Shown piece by piece: positions 1-7,727 of a stretch of DNA of 64,000 nt. This DNA is from Streptosporangium violaceochromogenes. Lineage in GTDB: Bacteria > Actinomycetota > Actinomycetes > Streptosporangiales > Streptosporangiaceae. Every line of letters starts with the position of its first letter. Position 1 is the first letter of the stretch. The notes under the pieces are model-generated. The model worked only from the letters and a program-made list of their open reading frames with translations, made no database searches and was not told where the DNA came from. The translations under genes and the position numbers were made by a program. The stretch is from positions 25,672 through 89,671 of the forward strand of contig NZ_BNBB01000023.1 of the NCBI RefSeq assembly GCF_014654615.1, read 5' to 3'.

Positions 1-39
1 TGAGGAGACCGCTACCGCGCTGTTGCGCGGCCGCCCGTA

Positions 40-1809
40 ATGACCGCTCGGTCCTTTCGACGGCGCACCGCGCGGGTGGTCGAGTGCCGTCCGCGCCCGC
101 TCACCGACACACCGCTGCAGGTACTGGACGCCGCTGTCGGCCAAATGAGCCACCTGCTGGACCACAGCGGCGTCGTTGCCCTGATCGAGGCCGAGCTGGC
201 TGGACGACCTGGCCCGCGAGGACTGCCAATCCGCACCGTGCTGCTCGGGCTGCTGCTGTCCATCCACTACATCGGCAAGGCCACCCTCTGTGACGCTTGG
301 CGGCTGGTCACTTTCAGCCTCACTCCTGCGGCTCAAGCCCGTTTGGGCCTGGAAGCGATCAATCCTGACGACCCATACGAGCGGCTCGCGAGTTCCCGAC
401 GCTTTTACCGAGCCTTCGACCGGATCACCAGCACGCTGGACCCCGCCCGCACCGATCGGCGCACCCGCTTGCCCCGGCACAAGGCCATCCAGCACGCCGT
501 TGCTTGGGAGGACGATGATCCTGAGCACCGGCGTCTGCGTGACCTGCTGCAAACCATCGTTACGAACCTGATCCTCGCCCCCGTGGTCCAAGACAAAGGT
601 CGCCGCTACTTCAAGTACTACCAAGGTCACGTCGGCATCGACGCCACCGCCATGCCTACCTGGGCCAAACCACCTCGTGCCAACAGAGGTCTGGCCTCGA
701 CCGAGATCACCGCAGGCTGGCACCACAGCGCCGGCAATGACCGGCCCACCTTCGGCTACAGCGCCACCCTCGCTACCGCCACCCGAACCCGCACCACCCT
801 GGGCACCTACCCGCAACTCGTGCTTGGCCTGGTCATCGACACCCCGCACAAACGCGTCGGCCAAAACGCGATCACCACTTTGCATGGCTTCGCGCCACTC
901 GGCCTGCCCGTCGGCGCCCTCGCCGTCGACCGCGCCTACACCGACCAGGCCACCGAGCACTTCGCTCGCCCAGCCCGCGCCCTCGGATATCACCTGGTAC
1001 TCGACTACAAACAAGACCAGCGCGGTCTGCAGGGCAGCGCACACGGCGCCCTGCTCATCGACGGGAACCTCGCCTGCCCGCTGATGCCCATACCGCTGAT
1101 CCACGCCACCGAAGGCCTGGACGACAAGACCGTCCGCACTCCACCCGAGCAACTGAACGAGCTGATCGCAGCGCGCGAGCCCTACTGGCTCAAGCTCAAA
1201 CAGAGCGCCGACGCCCAAGGACGCATACGACTGCAATGCCCGGCCGCAGGCCCTTCCCCCTCGGTGACCTGCCCGCGCCTCAACCGCACCCGCCCTACCC
1301 CGCCCGCCTCTCCCGCGGCGGTGGATCTGACCAACGCCCGCCAGCGCGCCGCCCACCTGGCCGCCAAACCCACGATCCAACTGCCCGACAACGAGAGAAA
1401 ACGACTCCTTCCCCTGACGGAGCTGCCACGCATCTGCCAGAAGTCGACCATCACGCTGCGCCCCGACGACCTCGGCATCAAAGACAAGCTCCGCCAGGAC
1501 CGGCGCTACCTCACCCCCGCCTGGCAGGACGCCTACAAGAGCATCCGAGCCAACACCGAAGGCGTCAACGGCAGGATCAAGGGCCACCACATCGATATCG
1601 GCGACCCGATGAACCGGCTCGCGCACGGCCGCGTGGCCCAAACGCTGCTGACCGCGCTCATGGTCTGCCTGGCCAACCAGCACATCCTGCTCAGCTGGCG
1701 GCAAACCCACGACCACACCGAGCAGCCCGCGCCTCAGGACACGCCCACGCCTGACGAGCACGACCCCGCCCCGCCCAAGGCAGACAGCAGACCACCACCA
1801 CGCGAGTGA
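40..1809 (+). CDS. DDE-type transposase
   Basis: Predicted transposase of 589 residues. The layout fits an RNase H-fold DDE enzyme: a first acidic residue in GHVGIDATAMPTW (Asp about 201), a second in LAVDRAYTDQ (Asp about 297) and a Glu in NTEGVNGRIKG (about 507), with a helical N-terminal region before the catalytic core. The last 50 residues are a charged Pro/Asp-rich tail. The reading frame is intact. I could not identify terminal inverted repeats: the left end lies at or outside the window edge and nothing obvious follows the stop. The family (IS1182-like or another IS4-related group) is uncertain. It sits about 240 bp from a tRNA gene, a common place for mobile DNA. Confidence 0.75.
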   Translation: MTARSFRRRTARVVECRPRPLTDTPLQVLDAAVGQMSHLLDHSGVVALIEAELAGRPGPRGLPIRTVLLGLLLSIHYIGKATLCDAWRLVTFSLTPAAQARLGLEAINPDDPYERLASSRRFYRAFDRITSTLDPARTDRRTRLPRHKAIQHAVAWEDDDPEHRRLRDLLQTIVTNLILAPVVQDKGRRYFKYYQGHVGIDATAMPTWAKPPRANRGLASTEITAGWHHSAGNDRPTFGYSATLATATRTRTTLGTYPQLVLGLVIDTPHKRVGQNAITTLHGFAPLGLPVGALAVDRAYTDQATEHFARPARALGYHLVLDYKQDQRGLQGSAHGALLIDGNLACPLMPIPLIHATEGLDDKTVRTPPEQLNELIAAREPYWLKLKQSADAQGRIRLQCPAAGPSPSVTCPRLNRTRPTPPASPAAVDLTNARQRAAHLAAKPTIQLPDNERKRLLPLTELPRICQKSTITLRPDDLGIKDKLRQDRRYLTPAWQDAYKSIRANTEGVNGRIKGHHIDIGDPMNRLAHGRVAQTLLTALMVCLANQHILLSWRQTHDHTEQPAPQDTPTPDEHDPAPPKADSRPPPRE

Positions 1810-2049
1810 TCCGCCCCGCCACCAACCGCACCACATCACGACGACCGCTGGGTTTCGCACGCCCACCGGCCGGTCCCACACGCGCTCACAGCGATCCACA
1901 ACCACCAGCGCCCTCCGCCAGGGCCACCGCACGAGCCGAAATCAGCCCACCCAGCGGCCACAGAGCCTCGGAAACGAGGAAATCCCGCCCGATCAAGCGA
2001 TCGGACGGGATCTCGTCAACCGTTCCTGAGCTAACTCAAGAACAGCTCG

Positions 2050-2126
2050 TGGTGGAGATGAGGGGATTCGAACCCCTGACCCCTTCGATGCGAACGAAGT
2101 GCGCTACCGGACTGCGCTACATCCCC
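2050..2126 (-). tRNA. tRNA-Ala (anticodon CGC)
   Basis: Read on the minus strand the sequence folds as a tRNA. The 7-bp acceptor stem pairs GGGGATG with CATCTCC, the anticodon stem is CTTCG/CGAAG around the loop TTCGCAT (anticodon CGC, reading GCG alanine codons), and the T-arm carries GGTTCGAATCC. The 3' CCA is genomically encoded at 2050-2052. Confidence 0.95.
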
Positions 2127-2305
2127 AAGACGCCCCCTAGGTTAGCAAACTTCCGGAGCCGCTCGTGCCATCCAAGAACGTTTGGGCGAAGCCGCGCCGG
2201 GAGGGGAGAAGACCGCGGGCGGGGCGTGAACAGGAGCGGGACGGGGTGGCCCGGGACGGCCCCGAGGGGCAACCGGCGGGCCGCCGTCGGACGCTCCTAC
2301 GGGTG

Positions 2306-3037
2306 TCAGTCGCCGACCGCGCGGCGGGGTGGGGCGGCGTACTGGTCGAAGAGCTCGTCACGGTGCACGGACAGGTCGATGACCTGCGCCGCCGGACGCC
2401 GGGTCCGCTCCTCGGCCCTGCGGCGGGCGCGTCGCAGGCGCTCGGCGCGCGCCTGGGCGACGACCCTGCGGCGCTCGGTGTCGACACGGACGGAGGTCCG
2501 CAGGATCGCCAGGTAGAGACCCAGCAGAACCACCGAGGGCGTCACACCCCACCAGGGGATCGCCTGGAGGGCGGCCGTCACCGCGGAGGTGAGGAGGAGC
2601 AGAACGCACCACAGGGTCAGCCGGCGGCGCTTGGCCATCCGCAGCGCACGCCGGCGTCCCGCACCGGGACGACGCCCGGCCGAAGCCCGTCTCGGCCGGA
2701 TCTCGGCCGCGCCGTCGGTGTCGGCCTCGGCCCCGGCGCCGGAGGGCAGCCGGGCGGAGACCCGGGGGGGCGGAGGGGCCGGGGACGGCAGCACGGAGGG
2801 TGACGAGGCCGCAGGCGACGCCCCGCCGGACGAGGAGGCGCGCGAGGGGGACGAGCCTGGCACGGGGACGGGCATCTCCTCTCCCGGCCCGTGCTCCACC
2901 GTTCGCTCGTCCGCGGCGTACGGCTCGGCACCCTCGTAAAACTCGACGGCGGTGCCCCTGTCACGGCGCAACCACATGGGAACGAGCACGCACAGCCACA
3001 TGAGGACAATGGCCAGGTACAGAAGAACACTGCTCAC
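2306..3037 (-). CDS. sepX: SepX/GlpR-like divisome membrane protein
   Basis: Actinobacteria-specific membrane protein of about 243 residues. It begins with one hydrophobic segment (LLYLAIVLMWLCVLVPMWL, residues about 4-22), has a long low-complexity Pro/Ser/Ala cytoplasmic linker, then two further hydrophobic segments near LTLWCVLLLLTSAVTAAL and VVLLGLYLAILRT, and a basic C-terminus. This layout, and its place beside a gephyrin-like molybdotransferase gene, match the proteins called SepX in Streptomyces and GlpR in Corynebacterium, which bind the gephyrin-like Glp and organise FtsZ at septa. The GTG at 3037 is chosen because GGAGGT lies just upstream; a longer reading to 3088 lacks such a site. 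The assignment rests on architecture and synteny. Confidence 0.75.
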   Translation of the reverse strand: MSSVLLYLAIVLMWLCVLVPMWLRRDRGTAVEFYEGAEPYAADERTVEHGPGEEMPVPVPGSSPSRASSSGGASPAASSPSVLPSPAPPPPRVSARLPSGAGAEADTDGAAEIRPRRASAGRRPGAGRRRALRMAKRRRLTLWCVLLLLTSAVTAALQAIPWWGVTPSVVLLGLYLAILRTSVRVDTERRRVVAQARAERLRRARRRAEERTRRPAAQVIDLSVHRDELFDQYAAPPRRAVGD

Positions 3038-3161
3038 GGCCACCTCCGGGCAGCATGGAAACGCCTGGGGTCTCTTGGCGTCTTCCATGTGCTCACGTCA
3101 CGCACAGTAAGGCCGCGTGTCACTATTTGACGAGTATTCAATGCGGTGTGTCGCGAGATCC

Positions 3162-3818
3162 TCAAACCTCTTCATGGGGAGGGCCACCATGGGCGGCCCC
3201 CTCGCGAGCCCTCCGCCACCGCACCAGCAAACCCCTCGGTGCGTCTTCGACCGTGAGCGCGTAACAAATGTGGTCGCGCCAAGCACCGTCGATGTGCAGA
3301 TGCCGCCGTCGGATGCCTTCTTCCCGAAAGCCAAGCTTTTCAACCACCCGGCGACTCGCGTGATTTTCCGGGCGAATATTCGCCTCGACGCGGTGGAGGC
3401 CGGTGGTGAAGAAGCAGTGGTCGACCGCCATGGCCACGGCAGTGGGGATGATGCCCCGGCCGGCCAGGGCACCGTCCACCCAGTAGCCAACCTGGGCCGA
3501 CCTGGCCGAGCCCCAGACGATGGCGCCGATGGTGAGCTGTCCGGCGAAGGCGCCCTCGTAGGTGACGACCCAGGGCAGGGCGAGCCCCTGCCTGGCCTCG
3601 CGGCGCAGCGTGCCGGTCATCGAGACGTAGGGGCCGAGGCCGGTCCGAAACAGCGGAGTCTCGGGATTGCTCGGCTCCCAGGGACGCAGCCAGGCGGCGT
3701 TGCGCAGCCGCGTCTCACGCCAGACGCGCACATCCCGAAGGCGTAGCGGCCGAAGCCCCACCGGGCCTTCCGTCAGGGTCACCGGCCAGCCACGAAGTCG
3801 ATCCACGGTTTCCATCAT
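3162..3818 (-). CDS. GNAT N-acetyltransferase, RimJ/RimL type
   Basis: Acetyl-CoA dependent N-acetyltransferase of 218 residues, most like the RimJ/RimL group that acetylates protein N-termini. Visible marks are the N-terminal LRPLRLRDVRVWRETR region, the acetyl-CoA loop QVGYWVDGALAGRGIIPTAV (about 105-125) and the C-terminal motif ASRRVVEKLGFREEGI (about 155-170), all standard for the family. A G-rich ribosome site precedes the ATG at 3818. It lies between mogA-like and sepX genes in one minus-strand run, with an 80-bp gap to mogA, so it is probably cotranscribed. In other actinobacteria an acetyltransferase often sits at this place. The substrate is unknown. Confidence 0.85.
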   Translation of the reverse strand: MMETVDRLRGWPVTLTEGPVGLRPLRLRDVRVWRETRLRNAAWLRPWEPSNPETPLFRTGLGPYVSMTGTLRREARQGLALPWVVTYEGAFAGQLTIGAIVWGSARSAQVGYWVDGALAGRGIIPTAVAMAVDHCFFTTGLHRVEANIRPENHASRRVVEKLGFREEGIRRRHLHIDGAWRDHICYALTVEDAPRGLLVRWRRAREGAAHGGPPHEEV

Positions 3819-3897
3819 CCCCCCAAGGCGCGGCGGGGTGCCACGGCGGACCGGGGCCGGCCGGCGGGGCCGATCGGTGGAGGGGGCGGCGGGGTGG

Positions 3898-4371
3898 TCA
3901 GCGGGGGTGGTCTCCGCCGCGGATCTGGTCCACCGCGTGCCGCAGGACGGGTGCCAGGACGGCCATCCCGTCGCGGACCCCGCCCGAGGAGCCCGGAAGG
4001 TTGACGATCAGCGTGCGCGCGGCCTGCCCGGCCAGGCCGCGGGACAGGACCGAGGTGGGAACCCTGTCGCGGTTCGCCTGGCGGATGGCCTCGGCGATGC
4101 CGGGGATCTCCCTGTCGAGCACCCGCGCGGTCATCTCCGGGGTGAGGTCGGCGGGGGTCAGGCCGGTGCCGCCGGTGGTGACGATCACGTCGTAGCCCTC
4201 GGCGACGCCGGACCGCAGCGCGGCCTCGACCGGCTCACCGTCGGGGACCACCCTCGGGCCGTCCACGTCGCACCCGGCCTCCACGAGAAGCTCGGCGAGC
4301 AACTTACCGGACTTATCCTCATATATCCCGGCGGAGGCCCGAAGGGACGCCGTGATCACCAGAGCTCTCAT
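3898..4371 (-). CDS. MogA/MoaB-family molybdopterin adenylyltransferase
   Basis: Protein of 157 residues, the usual length for MogA/MoaB. Family enzymes adenylylate molybdopterin before molybdate insertion. The sequence shows the GGTGLTPADLTPE loop that binds the pterin and nucleotide (about 67-79) and the LPGSSGGV motif (about 124-131). It starts at ATG 4371 and lies 31 bp after the moaC stop, so it is cotranscribed with moaC and the gephyrin-like glp gene, which would insert molybdenum. Whether it is the active adenylyltransferase or the MoaB-like paralogue cannot be settled from sequence. Confidence 0.88.
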   Translation of the reverse strand: MRALVITASLRASAGIYEDKSGKLLAELLVEAGCDVDGPRVVPDGEPVEAALRSGVAEGYDVIVTTGGTGLTPADLTPEMTARVLDREIPGIAEAIRQANRDRVPTSVLSRGLAGQAARTLIVNLPGSSGGVRDGMAVLAPVLRHAVDQIRGGDHPR

Positions 4372-4402
4372 CCCGCCATCCTCCCAAGCCCGGCCGCCCG
4401 CC

Positions 4403-4873
4403 CTACGGCCTCCTCCAGACCCCGGTCCTGCCGCCGGTCTTCTCCTCCACCCGGACGCCCGTGACGACCGCCGCCGGGTCCACCGCCTTCACCATGTCGA
4501 CCAGCGCGAGCGCCGCGACCGAGACGGCGGTCAGCGCCTCCATCTCCACCCCGGTCCGGTCGGCGGTCTTGACCCTGGCCGCGATCTCCACCCCGTCGTC
4601 GGCCACGGTCAGGTCGACCTTCACACCGTGCAGCGCGATCGGGTGACACAGCGGAATCAGGTCGGGGGTGCGCTTGGCCCCCATGATTCCGGCGATCCGC
4701 GCGGTGCCGAGCGCGTCCCCCTTGGGGATCTCCCCCGACCTCAGCAGGGCCACGGCCTCGGCGGACAGCAGCACCTTCCCGGTGGCGCTCGCCGTACGGA
4801 CGGAGACCTCCTTGGCCGAGACGTCCACCATGCGGGCCGCGCCGGTCTCGTCGATGTGCGTGAATCCACTCAT
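4403..4873 (-). CDS. moaC: Cyclic pyranopterin monophosphate synthase MoaC
   Basis: Catalyses conversion of 3',8-cyclo-GTP to cyclic pyranopterin monophosphate, the second step of molybdenum cofactor synthesis. The 156-residue product carries the family signatures MVDVSAKEVSVRTA, KGDALGTARIAGI, LIPLCHPIALHG and GVEMEALTAVSVAAL with the invariant Lys of DMVKAVD. The ATG at 4873 gives a normal MoaC N-terminus (SGFTHIDETGAARMVD). A GTG at 4945 overlapping the upstream stop as GTGA would allow translational coupling, but it adds 24 Ala/Pro/Gly-rich residues not seen in the family. It lies directly after glp and before the mogA-like gene. Confidence 0.92.
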   Translation of the reverse strand: MSGFTHIDETGAARMVDVSAKEVSVRTASATGKVLLSAEAVALLRSGEIPKGDALGTARIAGIMGAKRTPDLIPLCHPIALHGVKVDLTVADDGVEIAARVKTADRTGVEMEALTAVSVAALALVDMVKAVDPAAVVTGVRVEEKTGGRTGVWRRP

Positions 4874-4941
4874 CCCAACCCCATTCTCCAAGGTCACCGG
4901 GTCTTCGGGCTCTCGGGGGCCGGCCGCCCCGGCGGCCCGCC

Positions 4942-6174
4942 TCACAGAGGGATGACCTCCACGACCGCTCCCCGAGGCACCTCGGTGACGTCCTCGGGGA
5001 TCACCACCAGGGCGTTCGCGGAGGCCAGGGCCGCGAGCTGGTGCGACCCCTGCCGGGACACCGGCGTGACCGAGCCGTCGGCGGCCAGCACCCCGCGCAG
5101 GTAGGACCGCTTGCCCCGCGGGGAGCGGAGCGGAACGGCGGCCACGGCCCGCACGGTGGGGGTGGGCCCGGAGGACAGCCCCCTCATCTTCCGCAGCGCG
5201 GGCCGGACGAACACCATGAACGACACGAAGGACGACACCGGGTTGCCCGGCAGGGCGAAAACCGGGATCTGGTCCTCGCCCACCACGCCGAAGCCCTGGG
5301 GCATGCCCGGCTGCATGGCGACGCGGTCGAAACGGACCGTGCCGAGGGGCGCGAGCGCCTCCTTGACCGGTTCGTAGGCCCCCATCGAGACCCCGCCGCT
5401 GGTGATCACGGCGTCGGCCCGCAGAAGCTGCGCGTCGAGCTGGTCCAGGAAGCCGGCGGCGTCGTCGGCCACGATCCCGGCCCGGTATCCCTCACCGCCC
5501 GCCTCGTGAACGGCCGCGATGAGGGTGTAGCTGTTGGACTCCCAGATCTGGCCCGGGGCCAGGGGCGTGCCGGGCTCTGCCAGTTCGGCCCCGGTGGAGA
5601 TCACCACCACGCGGGGGCGGGGCCGTACCGGTACCCGGCGCCTGCCGGCCCCCGCCAGGATGCCGAGCTGCGCGGGGCCGATCGGGGTGCCGGCGGTCAG
5701 CACGACGTCGCCGGCGCGAACGTCCTCGCCCGCCTCGCGGATCGCGTTTCCCGGGGAGACCGGGCGTCCGACGACGACCTGGCCGGTGCCCCCGTCGGTC
5801 CACTCGACCGGGATCACCGCGTCGGCGCCCGCGGGCACCGGGGCACCGGTCATGATCCGCACCGCCGTACCGGGGGAGACCACGACGGACCCGTCGTCGC
5901 CGGCCGCGACGTCGCCGGTCACCGGCAGCGTCACCGGAGCCCGCGCGACGTCCTCGGCCCGTACGGCGTAGCCGTCCATGGCGGCGTTGGCGAACGGCGG
6001 CAGCGGGACGGGCGAGGCGACGTCCTCGGCGAGGGTGGTGCCCAGCGCCCGCTCCAGCTCGACCTCCAGGGGGGCCAGCAGGCGCACGGTGTTCAGGATG
6101 TCGGCGAGGTGCTCGTCGACCGATCTCACCGGCCCCGGTGTGCCCGGGGTCTCCGGGGTGTTCACAGAGCTCAT
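4942..6174 (-). CDS. glp: Gephyrin-like molybdotransferase Glp/MoeA
   Basis: MoeA-family enzyme of 410 residues that inserts molybdate into adenylylated molybdopterin. It has the MoeA N-terminal motif FANAAMDGYAV (about 62-72), domain III with VVVISTGAEL and ITSGGVSMGAYEPVK, ALPGNPVSSFVSFMVFVRP and a complete C-terminal domain IV. In Corynebacterium and Streptomyces the copy beside SepX/GlpR is a moonlighting gephyrin homologue that joins the divisome, and the sepX-like gene is in this same run, so a dual role is plausible. The start ATG overlaps the galU stop (ATGA), implying coupled translation. Which role dominates cannot be read from sequence. Confidence 0.92.
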   Translation of the reverse strand: MSSVNTPETPGTPGPVRSVDEHLADILNTVRLLAPLEVELERALGTTLAEDVASPVPLPPFANAAMDGYAVRAEDVARAPVTLPVTGDVAAGDDGSVVVSPGTAVRIMTGAPVPAGADAVIPVEWTDGGTGQVVVGRPVSPGNAIREAGEDVRAGDVVLTAGTPIGPAQLGILAGAGRRRVPVRPRPRVVVISTGAELAEPGTPLAPGQIWESNSYTLIAAVHEAGGEGYRAGIVADDAAGFLDQLDAQLLRADAVITSGGVSMGAYEPVKEALAPLGTVRFDRVAMQPGMPQGFGVVGEDQIPVFALPGNPVSSFVSFMVFVRPALRKMRGLSSGPTPTVRAVAAVPLRSPRGKRSYLRGVLAADGSVTPVSRQGSHQLAALASANALVVIPEDVTEVPRGAVVEVIPL

Positions 6175-7070
6175 CGGGACGCCAGGAACTCTCTCAGCCA
6201 GGGCAGGAACTCCGGTGCCAGGTCGGAGCGGTCGGCGGCGAACTGGACCACCGTGCGGAGGTAGTCGAGCTTGTTGCCCGTGTCGTAGCGACGGCCGCGG
6301 AAGAGCACGCCGTGGACCGGTCCACCCTCCCCGGAACCGCGGCCGGCCAGGGTGCGCAGGGCGTCGGTGAGCTGGATCTCGTTCCCCCTGCCGGGCGGGG
6401 TGTTCTCCAGGACCTCGAACACGGCCGGGTCGATCACGTAGCGGCCGATGACCGCCCAGTTGGAGGGGGCCTCGGCCGCCGGGGGCTTCTCCACCAGATC
6501 GGTCACCCGCACCACGTCGCCCTCGGCGGTGGGCTCGATGGCGGCGCAGCCGTACAGGGAGACCTGCTCCTTGGGAACCTCCATCAGCGCGACGACGCTG
6601 CCGCCGTGGGCGCGGCGGACCTCGATCATGCGCTTGAGCAGTTCGTCACGGGGGTCGATGAGGTCGTCGCCGAGCAGGCAGGCGAACGGGTGGTCGCCCA
6701 CGTGCTGCCTGGCGCACAGGACGGCGTGCCCCAGGCCGCGCGGCTCGCCCTGCCGCACGTAGTGAAGGGTGGCGAGGTCGGCGGGCTCGCGCACCTGGGA
6801 GAGCCGCTCGTCGTCGCCCTTGGCCTCCAGGAGCTCCTCCAGCTCGATGGCCCGATCGAAGTGATCCTCGATCGAGCGCTTACTCCTGCCGGTGACCATG
6901 AGCACGTCGAGCAGCCCGGCGGAGACGGCCTCCTCGACGACATACTGGATCGCGGGCTTGTCGACGATGGGCAGCATCTCCTTGGGAGTCGCCTTGGTCG
7001 CCGGGAGAAAGCGGGTGCCCAGTCCCGCGGCAGGAACGACGGCTTTGGTCACGAGATCGAAGTCGGCCAT
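6171..7070 (-). CDS. galU: UTP-glucose-1-phosphate uridylyltransferase GalU
   Basis: Makes UDP-glucose from UTP and glucose-1-phosphate for cell-envelope glycans, trehalose and glycogen. The 299-residue protein has the nucleotidyltransferase loop AAGLGTRFLPATKATPKEML (about 14-33), the conserved VTGRSKRSIEDHFD segment, CLLGDDLIDP, VEKPP and the C-terminal YDTGNKLDYLRTVVQFA. It is first in the minus-strand run galU-glp-moaC-mogA. It faces the 5-formyl-THF cyclo-ligase gene with only 23 bp between start codons, so its transcript probably has a very short or no leader. Confidence 0.95.
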   Translation of the reverse strand: MADFDLVTKAVVPAAGLGTRFLPATKATPKEMLPIVDKPAIQYVVEEAVSAGLLDVLMVTGRSKRSIEDHFDRAIELEELLEAKGDDERLSQVREPADLATLHYVRQGEPRGLGHAVLCARQHVGDHPFACLLGDDLIDPRDELLKRMIEVRRAHGGSVVALMEVPKEQVSLYGCAAIEPTAEGDVVRVTDLVEKPPAAEAPSNWAVIGRYVIDPAVFEVLENTPPGRGNEIQLTDALRTLAGRGSGEGGPVHGVLFRGRRYDTGNKLDYLRTVVQFAADRSDLAPEFLPWLREFLASR

Positions 7071-7093
7071 ATCAAAACCATAGTGGAGGGGTT

Positions 7094-7678
7094 GTGGACA
7101 AGCTGAGGCTGCGGTCGGCTGTCGAGGCCGCGCGGGCCTCGATGCCGGAGGAGGAGCGGCACGCGGCCTCCGTCAGGACGCGGGAGAACCTGCTGGAGCA
7201 GCCGTGGGTCCAGATGGCGGGGCTCGTCGCGTGCTACTGGTCCGCCGGGACGGAGCCCGCGACGCACGGGCTCGTCTTCGCGCTGTGGAAGCACGGCGCG
7301 ACGGTGATCCTGCCCGTGCTGCGCGACGACGACGATCTCGACTGGGCGGTGTACGACGGGCCGGACACCCTCGCGCCCGGCCGTTTCGGAATCATGGAGC
7401 CGGTGGACACGCGGCGCGGCGTCGACACCGTCAGGACGGCCTCGCTGGTGATCGTGCCCGCGCTGGCCGTCGACCGGTCCACCGGGATCCGGCTCGGCCG
7501 GGGCGGCGGCTCCTACGACCGGGCGCTGGCGAGGGTCGGCCCGAACGTGCCGACCGTCGCGCTCCTGCACGACGGCGAACTGCTGGAGGGGGTTCCCGCC
7601 GAGCCTCACGACGTGCCGGTCCGCTACGTGGCGCAGCCGGGCGGGATCACCAGGGTGGTCGCGGGGCGTGTCCAATGA
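7094..7678 (+). CDS. 5-formyltetrahydrofolate cyclo-ligase
   Basis: ATP-dependent enzyme converting 5-formyl-THF to 5,10-methenyl-THF. The 194-residue product shows the family's LVIVPALAVD segment and the GRGGGSYDRALAR nucleotide/folate loop (about 137-149), followed by VPAEPHDVPVRYV. The GTG start at 7094 is preceded by GGAGGGGTT. It is transcribed divergently from galU with 23 bp between them and is followed after 49 bp by the antiporter gene, so the two may share a transcript. Confidence 0.93.
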   Translation: MDKLRLRSAVEAARASMPEEERHAASVRTRENLLEQPWVQMAGLVACYWSAGTEPATHGLVFALWKHGATVILPVLRDDDDLDWAVYDGPDTLAPGRFGIMEPVDTRRGVDTVRTASLVIVPALAVDRSTGIRLGRGGGSYDRALARVGPNVPTVALLHDGELLEGVPAEPHDVPVRYVAQPGGITRVVAGRVQ

Positions 7679-7727
7679 GGTAGTCCAATACGACACAATG
7701 GTCCCGGAAGTATAGGGAGGGGGCCAG

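Noticed and set aside
5041..6264. 407-codon plus-strand frame opposite glp
   Set aside because: Shadow of the glp coding strand: Gly/Arg/His-rich, no ribosome site, no domain.
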